64,000 bases of DNA. It comes from Jannaschia pohangensis. Its GTDB lineage: Bacteria; Pseudomonadota; Alphaproteobacteria; Rhodobacterales; Rhodobacteraceae. Where the stretch lies: contig NZ_FORA01000001.1 in the NCBI RefSeq assembly GCF_900113875.1, positions 930,001-994,000 on the forward strand, written 5' to 3'. The stretch's first letter is position 1. Every line of letters starts with the position of its first letter. The position numbers and the translations under genes are program-made. Below are positions 8,738 to 18,302 of this stretch, piece after piece. The notes beneath the pieces are model-generated. The model saw only the letters and a program-made list of their open reading frames with translations. It ran no database searches and was not told the DNA's origin.

Positions 8738-9664
8738 ATGCTAGACGTTCTGGCGGTCACCGTTCCCGTCTTCCTCATTATCGGGGCGGGCTATCTGGCC
8801 GTCTGGCGGGGGCTCTTCAGCCAGGGGCAGGTCGATGGCCTGATGGTCTTCACGCAACGCTTTGCCATCCCCTGCCTTCTGTTCCTCGCCGTCTCGACGC
8901 TGGATCTGGCGCAGGGGTTCGACTGGCGGCTGCTGGTGTCGTATTATTCGGGTGCGATGGCCTGTTTCGTGGCGGGCATCCTGGGCACGCTCTTCTGGCT
9001 CAGACGCGGGGCCGAAGACGCGGTGGCCGTGGGCTTTGCCGCCATGTTCGCCAACACCGTGCTTCTGGGCCTGCCGATTGCGGAGCGGGCCTTCGGGGCC
9101 GACTCCCTGACTCCGAACTATGCGATCATCGCGCTGAATGCGGCCTTCTGCTATCTGACCGGGATCACGGCGATGGAGCTGGTGCGCGCGGGCGGCGGCG
9201 GGTTCCTGCGGGGCGTGACCACGGTCGCCCGGTCGATGTCGCGCAATTCGCTGATGCTTGGCGTGGCGGCGGGGATCGCGGTCAACCTGTCGGGCCTGCC
9301 CCTGCCCGGCCCGGCGGACGAGGCGATCCGCCTGATCGCCAGCGCGGCCCTGCCTGCGGCGCTGTTCGGTCTGGGCGGCGTTCTGGTGCAATACAAGCCC
9401 GAGGGCGACGCGCGCGGCATCTTCCTGTGCTGCGCCATCGCGCTCATCCTGCATCCGGCCTGGACCTGGGGCATGGGCCGCCTGCTGGGACTGGAGGAAG
9501 GCCCGTTCCGCGCCGCCGTCCTGACCGCGGCCATGGCGCCGGGGGTGAACTCGTATCTTTTCGCGGCGATGCACGGCAAGGCGGTGCGGATCAGCGCCTC
9601 CTCCGTCCTGATCGGCACGGCGGCCTCGGTCTTCACCGTATCGGGCTGGCTTCTGTTGCTCTGA
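8738..9664 (+). CDS. AEC-family (auxin efflux carrier-like) transporter
   Basis: Inner-membrane protein of 308 residues with about ten hydrophobic segments. It carries FTQRFAIPCLLFLAVST near residue 35 and NTVLLGLPIAERAFG near residue 105. The second-half motif AALPAALFGLGGVLV near residue 205 is the conserved gating region of the AEC family. Bacterial members transport malate, malonate or other anions; the substrate is not predictable. The gene follows the MBL hydrolase by 63 bases and its 3' end overlaps the convergent acyltransferase gene by 32 bases. Confidence 0.9.
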   Translation: MLDVLAVTVPVFLIIGAGYLAVWRGLFSQGQVDGLMVFTQRFAIPCLLFLAVSTLDLAQGFDWRLLVSYYSGAMACFVAGILGTLFWLRRGAEDAVAVGFAAMFANTVLLGLPIAERAFGADSLTPNYAIIALNAAFCYLTGITAMELVRAGGGGFLRGVTTVARSMSRNSLMLGVAAGIAVNLSGLPLPGPADEAIRLIASAALPAALFGLGGVLVQYKPEGDARGIFLCCAIALILHPAWTWGMGRLLGLEEGPFRAAVLTAAMAPGVNSYLFAAMHGKAVRISASSVLIGTAASVFTVSGWLLLL

Positions 9665-10691
9665 GCCGTGCGACCAGCCGGGGGCGCGCAGCCAGAGCGG
9701 GCCGCTCCACCAGATGCCAGGACAGGACCGCCAGGATCAGGACCGGCCCCGCCGACAGCGCGATATTGGCCAGGGGTGTCATCGGGCCGAAGGCGTGGAC
9801 CACGACCTGCTGCACCGGAAATGCCCAGATATAGATGCCATAGGAATAGTCGCCCATCCGGTTCCACCGGCGCAGCATCCCGCCCGGTCGATAGGCCAGA
9901 AGGGCCGTCCAATAGGCCAGCGCCAGCACGAGCATCTCGGCCGCCCAGGGCATGTCGCGCGACACCAGCGCCAAAGCCAGCAAGGCCAGCCCGACCGGCC
10001 AGATCAGCACGATCCGGTCACGCCAGACCCACCCGGCCATGCCCAGGACAAAGGGCAGCGACAGCCCGTGAAACAGGCCAAGCCTGCCGTCAAATCCGAC
10101 CGCTGCACCGCCCAGATAGAACACCGCGTAGGCGGCAAAGACCGCCCCCATCCGCCCCGTGATCCACCCCGCGACCCCGAGGGCAAGGACCAGCGCATAA
10201 CAGGCCGCCTCGTGAAACAGGGTCCAGAGCGAGCCGTTGATCGCCTCGGGATAGGGCGCGGTCCGGAACACGCCCGGCAGGTCATATTGCAGAAGGGCCA
10301 GAGACAGGTTGCGCGGCAGATAGGTCCAGGTCAGAGGGTCCGCCACGTAGGCGCGGGGCGACAGGTCGGTCAGCCAAGGCCCGAGGATCACCACCGTGGC
10401 CAGCAACACGACCAGAAGTGCCGGAAACAGGCGCAGCACGCGCGCGGCGACAAAATCGGCCACCTGCGGCCTGCGCACCCAACTGCCGGTGATCAGGAAC
10501 CCCGAGGCCACGAAAAACACGGTGACCGCAACCGCGCCCAGACTGTGCCCGATCAGACCTTCGAGCGGCTCCATCGTGCCGCGCCCCGACGCCAGCGGCC
10601 AGGCATGGCTCACCAGAACGGCAAAGGCCGCCACGAAACGCAGCAGGTTCAGGTTGTTGTCGCGCCCTTCGGACGCCTCGGCCAGTCGCAT
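9633..10691 (-). CDS. Acyltransferase 3 family (OafA-like) membrane O-acyltransferase
   Basis: Membrane protein of 352 residues with about ten helices. The first segment reads NNLNLLRFVAAFAVLVSHAW; its Arg and the following His are the family's conserved R-x10-H. A further motif VAVTVFFVASGFLITGSW is diagnostic of acyltransferase 3. Such proteins add acetyl or other acyl groups to exopolysaccharide, O-antigen or peptidoglycan. No polysaccharide cluster is adjacent, so the target is unknown. It overlaps the AEC transporter gene tail to tail. Confidence 0.9.
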   Translation of the reverse strand: MRLAEASEGRDNNLNLLRFVAAFAVLVSHAWPLASGRGTMEPLEGLIGHSLGAVAVTVFFVASGFLITGSWVRRPQVADFVAARVLRLFPALLVVLLATVVILGPWLTDLSPRAYVADPLTWTYLPRNLSLALLQYDLPGVFRTAPYPEAINGSLWTLFHEAACYALVLALGVAGWITGRMGAVFAAYAVFYLGGAAVGFDGRLGLFHGLSLPFVLGMAGWVWRDRIVLIWPVGLALLALALVSRDMPWAAEMLVLALAYWTALLAYRPGGMLRRWNRMGDYSYGIYIWAFPVQQVVVHAFGPMTPLANIALSAGPVLILAVLSWHLVERPALAARPRLVARLRATEASPIR

Positions 10692-10796
10692 CAGATGCCC
10701 CGTTCAATCGGCATCCCCCGCCAGAACGGATGTCAGGCGCGACCGTGTCGATCAAGGGGGCGCAGGCGCAGGACGGGTGACCTGTTGCCGCCGCGC

Positions 10797-11708
10797 TCAG
10801 CCGTCGATGTCGGCAAAGGCCATGTCGTCGTCCACCCGTGCGACCGTCGCGGGCCAGGCCGGCTTGCGCGCCAGAAAATCCTTGTCGAGTTCCCAAGACA
10901 CGAACAATGGCACGATCTCGCCCTCGGGGGCGGCCGACACGTCATCCTCTGCATAGGTCTCGCCACCCATCCCTTCGGGCCGCGCGACCGGGCGCATCGA
11001 AGTGTGCAGACCGTTGCAGAACGGCTGACTGCGGACCCATCGGCGCATATCCTCGCGCTTGCGGCCAGAATGGAACGGCCCCCAGTCGGCGGCGACACCG
11101 CGCATCCCCTGTGACACGACACCGTCGCGCGGAACCGTCACGTTCAAGATCCGCACCGCGCAAGACATGTTGAGCGCCCCGTCCTTGAGCGCATCGCCCG
11201 TGCGCGCCTGGCAGCCATAACCCCGGGCAGTCGCGGGCAGGATCTGGACCAGACCGTACCACAGGCCACCGCCGCCGACGGCATTGGGCCGATAGGTGCT
11301 CTCGTGCTTGGCCAGCGTCGACAGAAGGCCGGCCCAGAACGCCTTACGCTCCCAGTCCGAGCCGCCGACATAGGCCGGGCACCACTCACCGATGTCGCGC
11401 GGCTCCGTGTCGATCAGGCGCTGGCCGTGGCTTTCAAGGGCCTGCATCGCAGCGCGGGTCCAGCGGGTCGATCCGCGAACGTGGTCCCACCGAAGATCGG
11501 GCAGCGGTTCGACCCGCGGACGCGCGGTCGGGCGCACCGATGCGACGGGCGCAAAGGTCAGCGGGGCGGGCTGCTCCAGGGTCATCGAACTGGGTACGGT
11601 CGTCAGGGTCGGAGCGGCGGTTTCGGCCAGAATTGGCGCCGTTCCCATCACTGTGCAAACCGCGGCCAATGCCGCGGCGCGGGCCCGGCGGAGCAACCGA
11701 TTCGTCAT
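10797..11708 (-). CDS. Lytic transglycosylase, SLT domain
   Basis: Secreted or periplasmic murein hydrolase of 303 residues. A signal peptide (LLRRARAAALAAVCTVMG ... LAET) is followed by a Pro-rich linker to about residue 70, then a transglycosylase domain. The presumed catalytic Glu lies in LAKHESTYRPNAVGGGG near residue 133. Next is YGLVQILPATARGYGC, the form of the SLT G-LxQI motif. Cys residues after the catalytic region (GYGCQAR, NMSCAVR, FCNG) may pair. The C-terminal 60 residues, acidic, have no recognised domain. It is transcribed alone. Confidence 0.85.
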   Translation of the reverse strand: MTNRLLRRARAAALAAVCTVMGTAPILAETAAPTLTTVPSSMTLEQPAPLTFAPVASVRPTARPRVEPLPDLRWDHVRGSTRWTRAAMQALESHGQRLIDTEPRDIGEWCPAYVGGSDWERKAFWAGLLSTLAKHESTYRPNAVGGGGLWYGLVQILPATARGYGCQARTGDALKDGALNMSCAVRILNVTVPRDGVVSQGMRGVAADWGPFHSGRKREDMRRWVRSQPFCNGLHTSMRPVARPEGMGGETYAEDDVSAAPEGEIVPLFVSWELDKDFLARKPAWPATVARVDDDMAFADIDG

Positions 11709-11960
11709 TTAGCATACCCCCCGGGGTCTTCAGCAGAACTCTTCAAAAACGCCATAAGTGGTGGCCAGGTCCCCCCGGTAACCCCACAAATGGTAGGTTG
11801 CATCTTACGGTCCGGGTGGCAGCCCGGGCGTCACAACCTGCGGCGTGGTACCAGACCGGGCGCAAATCTCAAACCGCACCCCCCCGGAATGGGCGGGATT
11901 CGGCCAGCGTCAGAGCGCAAATCGGCGGAAAGTGCAATGAAAACAGGGGTCGGAGACAAT
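11709..11960. other. Intergenic region without recognised gene
   Basis: About 250 bases upstream of the transglycosylase gene. They contain C-runs (11716-11722, 11771-11776) and a promoter for the transglycosylase gene must lie here. I find no convincing open frame or RNA fold; the short plus-strand open frame here is Arg/Pro-rich and not gene-like. Confidence 0.4.
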
Positions 11961-11988
11961 AAGGGGGGCAGGTTTCCCTGCCCCCCCC
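11961..11988 (-). terminator. Rho-independent terminator of the DUF481 gene
   Basis: Read on the minus strand, GGGGGGCAGG pairs with CCTGCCCCCC (10 bp, 4-base loop) and is followed by TTATTGT. It lies 67 bases past the stop of the DUF481 gene, so it most likely ends that transcript. The T-tract is imperfect. Confidence 0.65.
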
Positions 11989-12054
11989 GATCCTGCATCC
12001 GGGTCCCCGCGACACGAGGTACGTCGCCCGCGCGGACCTCTGGATGCGTCCGGA

Positions 12055-12876
12055 TCAGAAGCCGACGACGAGCGAGACGCCGACGGTGTTGTCGGTGGAC
12101 CGCAGGCCCGGCAGCGGGTCGGACGAATAGTCGGTCCGATAGCTGATCCGGGTCGAGAACGTATCCGACATCTTGAAGTTGACGCCGAAATCGTTGGTCA
12201 CGACCGTATCGGCCGAAGACGACAGGATGTCGGTGTCATTGGTCAGCGAGACGGTGTCGTTGATGCCGTAGAAGAAGCGCGACGACGCGATCCCGGCGGC
12301 TTCCGTCTCGTCGTTGCCGAGCTGGTCCTCGATGTAGCGAACACCGGGGCCCGCCTGAACGCGCCAGGCCATCTGGCTGGTGTTCACGATGCGGTAGCCC
12401 AGACCGCCGCCCAGGAAGGCGTCACGTTCGTTGGTATCGAAACCGTCGTATTCGAACCGGCCGGTGCCGAAGGCATAGAGCTGCTGGTTGAAATAGCGGC
12501 TGCCCTCGTAGATCGCGAAGAACTCTTCCTCGTTCTGCACGCCATTGGCTTCGCCGTATTCGCCGGCGAACCCGATCAGGTGGTTCCAGTCGCCGACGCC
12601 ATAGGTCAGGCGGCCCGCGAACGACAACTCGCCGGTATCGGTGTTGCCCGACGCGCCGGACGCGGTCAGCGCGGCGGAACCGCGAAGGCCCTGCACGACG
12701 CCGTTGGGGCTGAAGCGCTCGCTGTCGTCGCCACGGGCCAGGTCGTCGCGGGCGTCGTCGGTGATGTCGTCGATGCGGTCGTCAAGGCGGTCGATGCCGA
12801 TCAAACCGTCCTGCGCGAAGACCGGCAGGGCAACGGTGGTGGCCAGAACGGCGGCCAGGGTCATGATCTTTTTCAC
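12055..12876 (-). CDS. DUF481-family outer-membrane-type protein
   Basis: Exported protein of 273 residues. The GTG at 12876 is preferred because GGAGAGG lies 6-8 bases upstream and translation then starts with the signal peptide KKIMTLAAVLATTVALPVFA. An ATG at 12894 would add six residues and lose the ribosome binding site. After a short acidic linker (RLDDRIDDITDDARDD) the mature part is rich in alternating beta strands such as GELSFAGRLTYGVGDW, and it ends in VGVSLVVGF with a terminal Phe. This fits a DUF481 beta-barrel of the outer membrane. Related proteins respond to salt or acid stress, but the role here is unknown. Confidence 0.85.
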   Translation of the reverse strand: MKKIMTLAAVLATTVALPVFAQDGLIGIDRLDDRIDDITDDARDDLARGDDSERFSPNGVVQGLRGSAALTASGASGNTDTGELSFAGRLTYGVGDWNHLIGFAGEYGEANGVQNEEEFFAIYEGSRYFNQQLYAFGTGRFEYDGFDTNERDAFLGGGLGYRIVNTSQMAWRVQAGPGVRYIEDQLGNDETEAAGIASSRFFYGINDTVSLTNDTDILSSSADTVVTNDFGVNFKMSDTFSTRISYRTDYSSDPLPGLRSTDNTVGVSLVVGF

Positions 12877-13001
12877 GGGGAATTCCTCTCCCATAAGGTG
12901 TTCCGTCCACGAAGCGCGGTCGGGAGCATCTCTGCTGAGCCAGCAGATAGGGAGCGATCATCCAAAAGAGAAATTCAAAATAACGCGGTATGGCGTGAGT
13001 T

Positions 13002-13946
13002 TCACTTATGAAAGATCAAGTGACTGGATCCAAAGGTTTCCACCTCGTGATCCTCGCTGATCAGCGCCAACTCGCTCAGGACATCACTTTGCGACCGGTC
13101 TATTTCAGCCACGACCGTGGTCAGCGCGGCCGCCGCCTGTGCCGCCAGCGTCTCGTCCACGTCCTCGCGCCACACCACCCAGGCCGGATAGTGGAACGTC
13201 GGCGCATCCGCCACCAAGTGCAGGACCCCGGCATCGAGCGCGCGCTTGGCGTAGCGCGCGGGCACATAGCCGGCCAGCCCCCGGTTGGCGATGAAATCCG
13301 CCGCCAGCGCGCCCAGCGTCAGCGACACGCCGGAGTTGCACAAGTCCGGCAGTTTGATCGCGTGGGCCTGCGTGAACTCGGCCCCCCAGTCGACATAGAC
13401 GTAACGCGCCGCGACCTGCGCCATCTCGGGCCGCGCCCATCCCGCCACCAGGATCAGCTCGTCTGCCAGCAGTTCTTCCACCCGCAAACCCGGACGCATC
13501 TGCGGCGTGTACATCAGCGCCGTCTGCACCACCCCCTCAACCAGGAACCGCGTCAGGCGGTCGGGCATCCCGATCTCGGCATGCAGGCTGAGGTCCGGCA
13601 CGTCGCGGCGCAGGGCGTCGATCCACCGAAATCCCAGGCGCGGCCAGAGCGAGTATTGCGCCCCGATGGTCAGGCTGCGGGAGAACCCGTCGGGAATGGC
13701 GATCTGCTGACGCGCCTCGGCCCAGATCTTCACCATGCTCAGCGCATACCGCTCGAACTCCTTGCCGGCGGGCGTCAACTCCGCACCGGCCTTCGAGCGC
13801 GTGAACAACGGATGGCCCAGCGCCTCCTCCAGTCGCTGCACCCGCAGGCTGACGGCGGATTGCGTCACGAAAAGGCGCGCGGACGCCGAAACGAACGACC
13901 CCGTGGCCGAAACTTCGAGGAATGTGCGGATAAGCGTGATGTCCAT
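13002..13946 (-). CDS. LysR-family transcriptional regulator
   Basis: DNA-binding regulator of 314 residues. The winged helix is at residues 1-60 (ITLIRTFLEVSATGSFVSAS then FVTQSAVSLRVQRLEEALG), followed by the two-lobed effector domain. It lies 125 bases upstream of, and in the same direction as, the DUF481 gene. No divergent partner exists, so its target is not clear from context. Confidence 0.9.
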   Translation of the reverse strand: MDITLIRTFLEVSATGSFVSASARLFVTQSAVSLRVQRLEEALGHPLFTRSKAGAELTPAGKEFERYALSMVKIWAEARQQIAIPDGFSRSLTIGAQYSLWPRLGFRWIDALRRDVPDLSLHAEIGMPDRLTRFLVEGVVQTALMYTPQMRPGLRVEELLADELILVAGWARPEMAQVAARYVYVDWGAEFTQAHAIKLPDLCNSGVSLTLGALAADFIANRGLAGYVPARYAKRALDAGVLHLVADAPTFHYPAWVVWREDVDETLAAQAAAALTTVVAEIDRSQSDVLSELALISEDHEVETFGSSHLIFHK

Positions 13947-14003
13947 GACGGATCTATGCGCCGGGTCGCGGGGCCGGGCAACACAAACGGGCGCCCCCTC
14001 AAC

Positions 14004-14034
14004 GAAAAAGGCCGCAGCGCGGGGCTGCGGCCTT
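14004..14034 (-). terminator. Rho-independent terminator after the small lipoprotein gene
   Basis: On the minus strand AAGGCCGCAG pairs with CTGCGGCCTT around a GC-rich loop, and TTTTTCG follows. It lies about 30 bases after the lipoprotein stop codon and is one of the cleanest terminators in the window. Confidence 0.85.
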
Positions 14035-14066
14035 GGGCCATGGGTCTTTCGGCGTGCCTGCCGATG

Positions 14067-14261
14067 TCATTGCGCGTCGTCGCCGCCCGACACCGCGCGC
14101 CCGACCAATCGGCCGGCACCCACGACGCCCTTGGCGCCCGTCTTCACGACCGTTCCCGTCACGTCCACGGTATTGTCGATCACCTGCCCGGCCGAGCAGC
14201 CACCCAGGGCGAATGTCGCCAGAATCAGGGCTGCGACGACGTTTTTTGCATTCAGGTTCAT
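14067..14261 (-). CDS. Small lipoprotein
   Basis: Protein of 64 residues from ATG 14261. The signal sequence NVVAALILATFALGGC ends in the lipobox LGGC, so Cys near residue 22 should be lipidated. The mature part of about 40 residues is Val/Gly-rich with TGTVVKTGAKGVVGAGRLVG, a pattern found in small Rhodobacterales envelope lipoproteins of unknown function. It is monocistronic, with a strong terminator behind it. Confidence 0.75.
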   Translation of the reverse strand: MNLNAKNVVAALILATFALGGCSAGQVIDNTVDVTGTVVKTGAKGVVGAGRLVGRAVSGGDDAQ

Positions 14262-14533
14262 GGCGTTGCTCACTTTCGTCCGCGTCGCGTTGCACGTCGA
14301 CCCGCCGGGGGGCGACGGCCCCCGGGTTTGCGGCGGCGCGGGGCTCCGGCGGGATCCCTTCATCGCCTCTCGACATTACCCGCGCTGCATCCCCAAGCAT
14401 AACGAATAGGAATTGGCTTTAACGTGCGTATAGCTCATCTAAAACGCCGCCGCCCTGCGCCACCCTATGCTTGCCCCCGCCCCGCCCGCGCCGTAAACCG
14501 CTGGCCAACACCGTTTGCACGCCCGGAGGCCCC

Positions 14534-16048
14534 ATGCTCGACGTGACCGCACCCACCCCGAAACCGCGCGTCATCGCGGGCGAAAAGCAAGACTGGGAAC
14601 TCGTCATCGGGATGGAGGTCCACGCCCAGGTCGCCTCAAAAGCCAAGCTCTTCTCGGGTGCCTCCACCGCCTTTGGGGCCGAACCCAATTCCAACGTGGC
14701 CTTCGTGGACGCGGGCATGCCCGGGATGCTGCCCGTCATCAACGAATTCTGCGTGGAACAGGCGGTGCGCACCGGCCTCGGCCTCAACGCCGAAATCCAC
14801 CTGACGTCCGCCTTCGACCGCAAGAACTACTTCTATCCTGACCTGCCGCAGGGCTACCAGATCAGCCAGCTCTACCACCCCATCGTGGGCGAGGGCGAGG
14901 TGCTGGTCGAACTGGGCGACGGCACCGCGCGCGTGGTCCGCATCGAACGCATCCACCTAGAACAGGACGCGGGCAAGTCGATCCACGACATGGACCCGTC
15001 GATGTCCTTCGTCGACCTCAACCGCACCGGCGTCGCCCTGATGGAGATCGTCTCCCGCCCCGACATCCGCGGCCCCGAAGAAGCCGCCGCTTACGTCACC
15101 AAGCTGCGCCAGATCATGCGCTACCTCGGCACCTGCGACGGCAACATGCAGTCGGGCAACCTGCGCGCCGACGTCAACGTCTCGGTCTGCCGCCCCGGCC
15201 AATACGAGAAATACCAGGAAACGCAGGATTTCGGCCATCTCGGCATCCGCTGCGAGATCAAGAACATGAACTCCCTGCGCTTCATCCAAGCCGCCATCGA
15301 GGTCGAGGCCCGCCGCCAGATCGCCATCCTCGAATCCGGCGGCAGCGTCACCCAGGAAACCCGCCTCTACGACCCCGACAAGGGCGAAACCCGCTCCATG
15401 CGCTCCAAGGAAGAGGCCCATGACTACCGCTATTTCCCCGATCCCGACCTTCTGCCGCTGGAGATCGAGCAGGCCTGGGTCGACGGCATCGCCGCCACGC
15501 TCCCCGAACTCCCCGACGCCAAGAAGGCCCGCTTCATCGCCGACTTCGGCCTGTCGGACTATGACGCATCGGTCCTGACCGCCGACACCGAGGCCGCCAC
15601 CTATTTCGAGGCCGTGGCCGCCGCCTCCGCCAACGGCAAGGCCTCGGCCAACTGGGTCATCAACAACCTCTTCGGCAAGCTCAAGGAAGACGAAAAGGAC
15701 ATCTCCGACAGCCCCGTCTCCCCGGCGCAACTGGGCGGCATCATCCGCCTGATCGACGCGGGCGACATCTCGGGCAAGATCGCCAAGGACCTGTTCGACA
15801 TCGTCTATGCCGAAGGCGGCGACCCCGCCGTTCTGGTCGAGGAGCGCGGCATGAAACAGGTGACCGACACCGCCGCGATCGAGGCCGCCGTCGACGCCAT
15901 CATCGCCGCCAACCCCGACCAGGTGGAAAAGGCCAAGGCCAACCCCAAACTGGCCGGCTGGTTCGTGGGCCAGACGATGAAAGCCATGGGCGGCAAGGGC
16001 AACCCCAAGGCCATCAACGATATCGTGGCGGCGAAACTGGCAAGCTGA
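14534..16048 (+). CDS. gatB: Asp/Glu-tRNA amidotransferase subunit B
   Basis: Subunit of the GatCAB complex that converts Glu-tRNA(Gln) and/or Asp-tRNA(Asn) to the cognate aminoacyl-tRNA. Length is 504 residues, as usual. The GatB kinase-like part begins at [20 protein letters not shown] and includes [14 protein letters not shown] near residue 215 and [11 protein letters not shown] near residue 295. The C-terminal YqeY-type domain ends with [22 protein letters not shown] 14534 has GGAGG eight bases upstream. gatA and gatC are not next to it. Confidence 0.97.
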   Translation: MLDVTAPTPKPRVIAGEKQDWELVIGMEVHAQVASKAKLFSGASTAFGAEPNSNVAFVDAGMPGMLPVINEFCVEQAVRTGLGLNAEIHLTSAFDRKNYFYPDLPQGYQISQLYHPIVGEGEVLVELGDGTARVVRIERIHLEQDAGKSIHDMDPSMSFVDLNRTGVALMEIVSRPDIRGPEEAAAYVTKLRQIMRYLGTCDGNMQSGNLRADVNVSVCRPGQYEKYQETQDFGHLGIRCEIKNMNSLRFIQAAIEVEARRQIAILESGGSVTQETRLYDPDKGETRSMRSKEEAHDYRYFPDPDLLPLEIEQAWVDGIAATLPELPDAKKARFIADFGLSDYDASVLTADTEAATYFEAVAAASANGKASANWVINNLFGKLKEDEKDISDSPVSPAQLGGIIRLIDAGDISGKIAKDLFDIVYAEGGDPAVLVEERGMKQVTDTAAIEAAVDAIIAANPDQVEKAKANPKLAGWFVGQTMKAMGGKGNPKAINDIVAAKLAS

Positions 16049-16053
16049 CCTTC

Positions 16054-16113
16054 GGGCGGCGTTCACCCCGCCGCCCCTGTCCGCCCCACCCGTAGGGCGG
16101 GGTTCACCCCGCC
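16054..16113. repeat. Two tandem GC palindromes of the GGGCGGGGTTCACCCCGCC type
   Basis: GGGCGGCG pairs with CGCCGCCC (16054-16061 and 16069-16076). A second element GGCGGGG-TTCA-CCCCGCC occupies 16096-16113, preceded by GTA. This GTAGGGCGGGGTTCACCCCGCC style of palindrome is a REP-like element common between Rhodobacterales genes. Here it follows the gatB stop by a few bases and may also protect or end that transcript. Confidence 0.65.
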
Positions 16114-16193
16114 ATCCGCGCACAATTCACCCGTTGCCCCACGGCATCGACCGCCCCTAAGGTCGGGGAAACCCTCCCCGACCCAAAGGCCCG

Positions 16194-18269
16194 ATGCCCG
16201 CAATCTCTGTTCCCCTCGTGGCCGCTTCGGTCAAACTCCTTGCCGCGGCTCTTGCTTTCGCGGAGGCCCCCGGCCTCAAATCCGGCCATTCCGTCTACGA
16301 CGCCGCGACGAAGCTGCTGAAGGCCAAGCCCAAGAGGCTGACCGCCCTCGCGGGCGACCTGACGCACGCCGCCGAAACCCTCTTTGCCGATTTTCCCGAC
16401 ACGCCTCCGGACGCCGCCGCGCTGTTCTCGCAAATGGTCGAGGCGACCCTGCCCGACGCCCCGGCCCTCGCCAAAGCCAAACTCGATCCGGCGACGGCCT
16501 GCGACGCCATGCTCGGGAAACTGACCGACCCGGAACACCTCCGCGCGCCCATGCCGGACCTTTTCCGCGATCTCGTCACCCCGACGCTAACGGCCATGCT
16601 CGGCAACAGGGACGTCATCGCCGACATCGAACCCGCCCTCTGGGCCGAAGTCCTGCAAACCGGCAACCGGATCGACGAAACCACCACCGACACGAACCAA
16701 CGTGTTCGGGAGCTTCAGGCCGACATGACGGCCAAGATAGACCGCCTGATCGCGGAAAAGGAACAGGTCGCCCGCGACCTTCACATCAAGGAGGGCATGC
16801 TGATCGGATTGGCGCGCAACTATGCCCAAAACGCCTCGGATTTCGAAAGCGCCCTCGCGGGTCTCCAACTGGCCCTGGAAACGGCCGCGAGGCAACAGGC
16901 CCGCAACGCCTTGCCCTCAAATCTGGGGGAAGCCGTGGACAGCGTTATCGCCAAGGTGGACGACCTCAACGACCAAGACCAGATGGCAGCCGCTGACGAT
17001 CTGCTGCGCGCGGAAATGAACCGCCTCGATGCCGAAATCGAAGAACGCAAGGCCGTGCAGAGCCGGATCATCGACAAGGCCATCGCACAGGCGATCTATC
17101 AGGCCGACGCCGATGCGTTGGCCGACCGGACCCTCCGACGCATTCAATTGGACGGCCCGTCCCGGGAGGATCAGTTCAAGCGGCTCCGCCATGAGGTGCT
17201 TAGACGCTACAACGAGGGGCTGCGAACCGGTGTCCCTTTCGTGCTCAACGCCGCCATCGGCCTTGCACGTCGCTGCATCGACATCGCGCCAACGCCATAT
17301 CTCGAGGCAATGGCTCAGAATGACCTTGCCAATGCCCTCCAGACCAAAGGTACCCGCACCGAAGGCCCAGAAGGCGCGAAGCTGCTGGCCGAGGCCGTAA
17401 CCGCCTTTCGCGCGAGCTTTGATGTCTGCACCCGCATGGACCATCCCGTGGAATGGGCCGTGACCCAAAACAACCTCGCCATCTCCCTCCGCAACCAAGG
17501 TATCCGCACCGACGGGCTCGCAGGCGCGGAGCTGCTTGCAGACGCCGTCACCGCCTATCGCGCCGCCCTCGAGGTCTCCACCCGCACGGACCATCCCGTG
17601 GAATGGGCCGTGACCCAAAACAACCTCGCCGGTGCACTCCAATCCCAAGGTACCCGCACCGAAGGCCCAGCAGGCGCAAAGCTGCTGGCCGAGGCCGTAA
17701 CTGCCTGTCGCGCCGCCTTGGAGGTCTACACCCGCACGGACCATCCCGTGGAATGGGCCATGACCCAGAACAATCTCGCCATCTCCCTCCGCAACCAAGG
17801 TATCCGCACCGACGGGCTCGCAGGCGCGGAGCTGCTGGCTGAAGCCGTGGCCGCTTTTCGCGCCGCCCTTGAGGTCCGGACCCGCGCGAACCATCCCGTG
17901 CAATGGGCCCAGACGCAGAACAACCTCGCCAACGCGCTGAGTGACCAAGGCAACCGCACCGAAGGCCCAGCAGGCGCGGACCTGCTGGCCGAGGCCGTCA
18001 CCGCCTGTCGGGCCGCCCTCGAGGTCCGCACGCGCGCGGACCATCCAGCGGACTGGGCCGGGACCCACCACAACCTCGCCCTCGCCCTCCTGTCCCGCGC
18101 CGACCACGACACGACCACCGACCCCCGCCCGGACCTGACCGAGGCACTCGCCGCCGTGGAGGCCGCGCTCACCGTCTTCGACCCGGTCAACATGTCCTTC
18201 AACCACACCGAAGCCACCCGCCTGCGCGACGCCATCAAAACCCGACTCGACGCCCTCCCCCCGCGTTAA
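16194..18269 (+). CDS. Tetratricopeptide-repeat protein with near-identical tandem repeats
   Basis: Protein of 691 residues. The N-terminal 130 residues are Ala-rich helical with no recognised family. Residues about 160-320 are charged and heptad-like (QRVRELQADMTAKIDRLIAE), suggesting a coiled coil. Residues about 366-665 are six 50-residue TPR-type units of the form DHPVEWAVTQNNLAISLRNQ ... AEAVTAYRAALEV. No signal peptide is certain, although the N-terminus is hydrophobic. No enzymatic domain is visible. TPR proteins of this 50-residue type are often the sensor arm of larger NTPase or CHAT/TIR proteins; here the arm stands without one. Function unknown. Confidence 0.8.
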   Translation: MPAISVPLVAASVKLLAAALAFAEAPGLKSGHSVYDAATKLLKAKPKRLTALAGDLTHAAETLFADFPDTPPDAAALFSQMVEATLPDAPALAKAKLDPATACDAMLGKLTDPEHLRAPMPDLFRDLVTPTLTAMLGNRDVIADIEPALWAEVLQTGNRIDETTTDTNQRVRELQADMTAKIDRLIAEKEQVARDLHIKEGMLIGLARNYAQNASDFESALAGLQLALETAARQQARNALPSNLGEAVDSVIAKVDDLNDQDQMAAADDLLRAEMNRLDAEIEERKAVQSRIIDKAIAQAIYQADADALADRTLRRIQLDGPSREDQFKRLRHEVLRRYNEGLRTGVPFVLNAAIGLARRCIDIAPTPYLEAMAQNDLANALQTKGTRTEGPEGAKLLAEAVTAFRASFDVCTRMDHPVEWAVTQNNLAISLRNQGIRTDGLAGAELLADAVTAYRAALEVSTRTDHPVEWAVTQNNLAGALQSQGTRTEGPAGAKLLAEAVTACRAALEVYTRTDHPVEWAMTQNNLAISLRNQGIRTDGLAGAELLAEAVAAFRAALEVRTRANHPVQWAQTQNNLANALSDQGNRTEGPAGADLLAEAVTACRAALEVRTRADHPADWAGTHHNLALALLSRADHDTTTDPRPDLTEALAAVEAALTVFDPVNMSFNHTEATRLRDAIKTRLDALPPR
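17289..18188 (+). repeat. Six 150-bp tandem repeats inside the TPR gene
   Basis: The motif GACCATCCCGTGGAATGGGC begins at 17439, 17589 and 17739, with diverged copies at 17289, 17889 and 18039, exactly 150 bases apart. Beyond this, segments 300 bases apart are more alike than neighbours. CTCCGCAACCAAGGTATCCG occurs near 17487 and 17787, and GGTACCCGCACCGAAGGCCC near 17347 and 17647. This implies that a two-unit block was duplicated recently. Confidence 0.85.
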
Positions 18270-18302
18270 CCTGTTCCCCCTTCACCCCCGCCCGGCGTCA
18301 GA

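Noticed and set aside
11304-12146. Plus-strand frame across the transglycosylase upstream region
   Set aside because: Arg/Gly-rich, spans a terminator and overlaps two supported minus-strand genes.
14957-16123. Gly/Val/Asp-rich frame antisense to gatB
   Set aside because: Mirror of GatB codons; no start context or family.
16917-18206. Antisense repetitive frame over the TPR repeats
   Set aside because: Its repeats only mirror the 150-bp TPR units.
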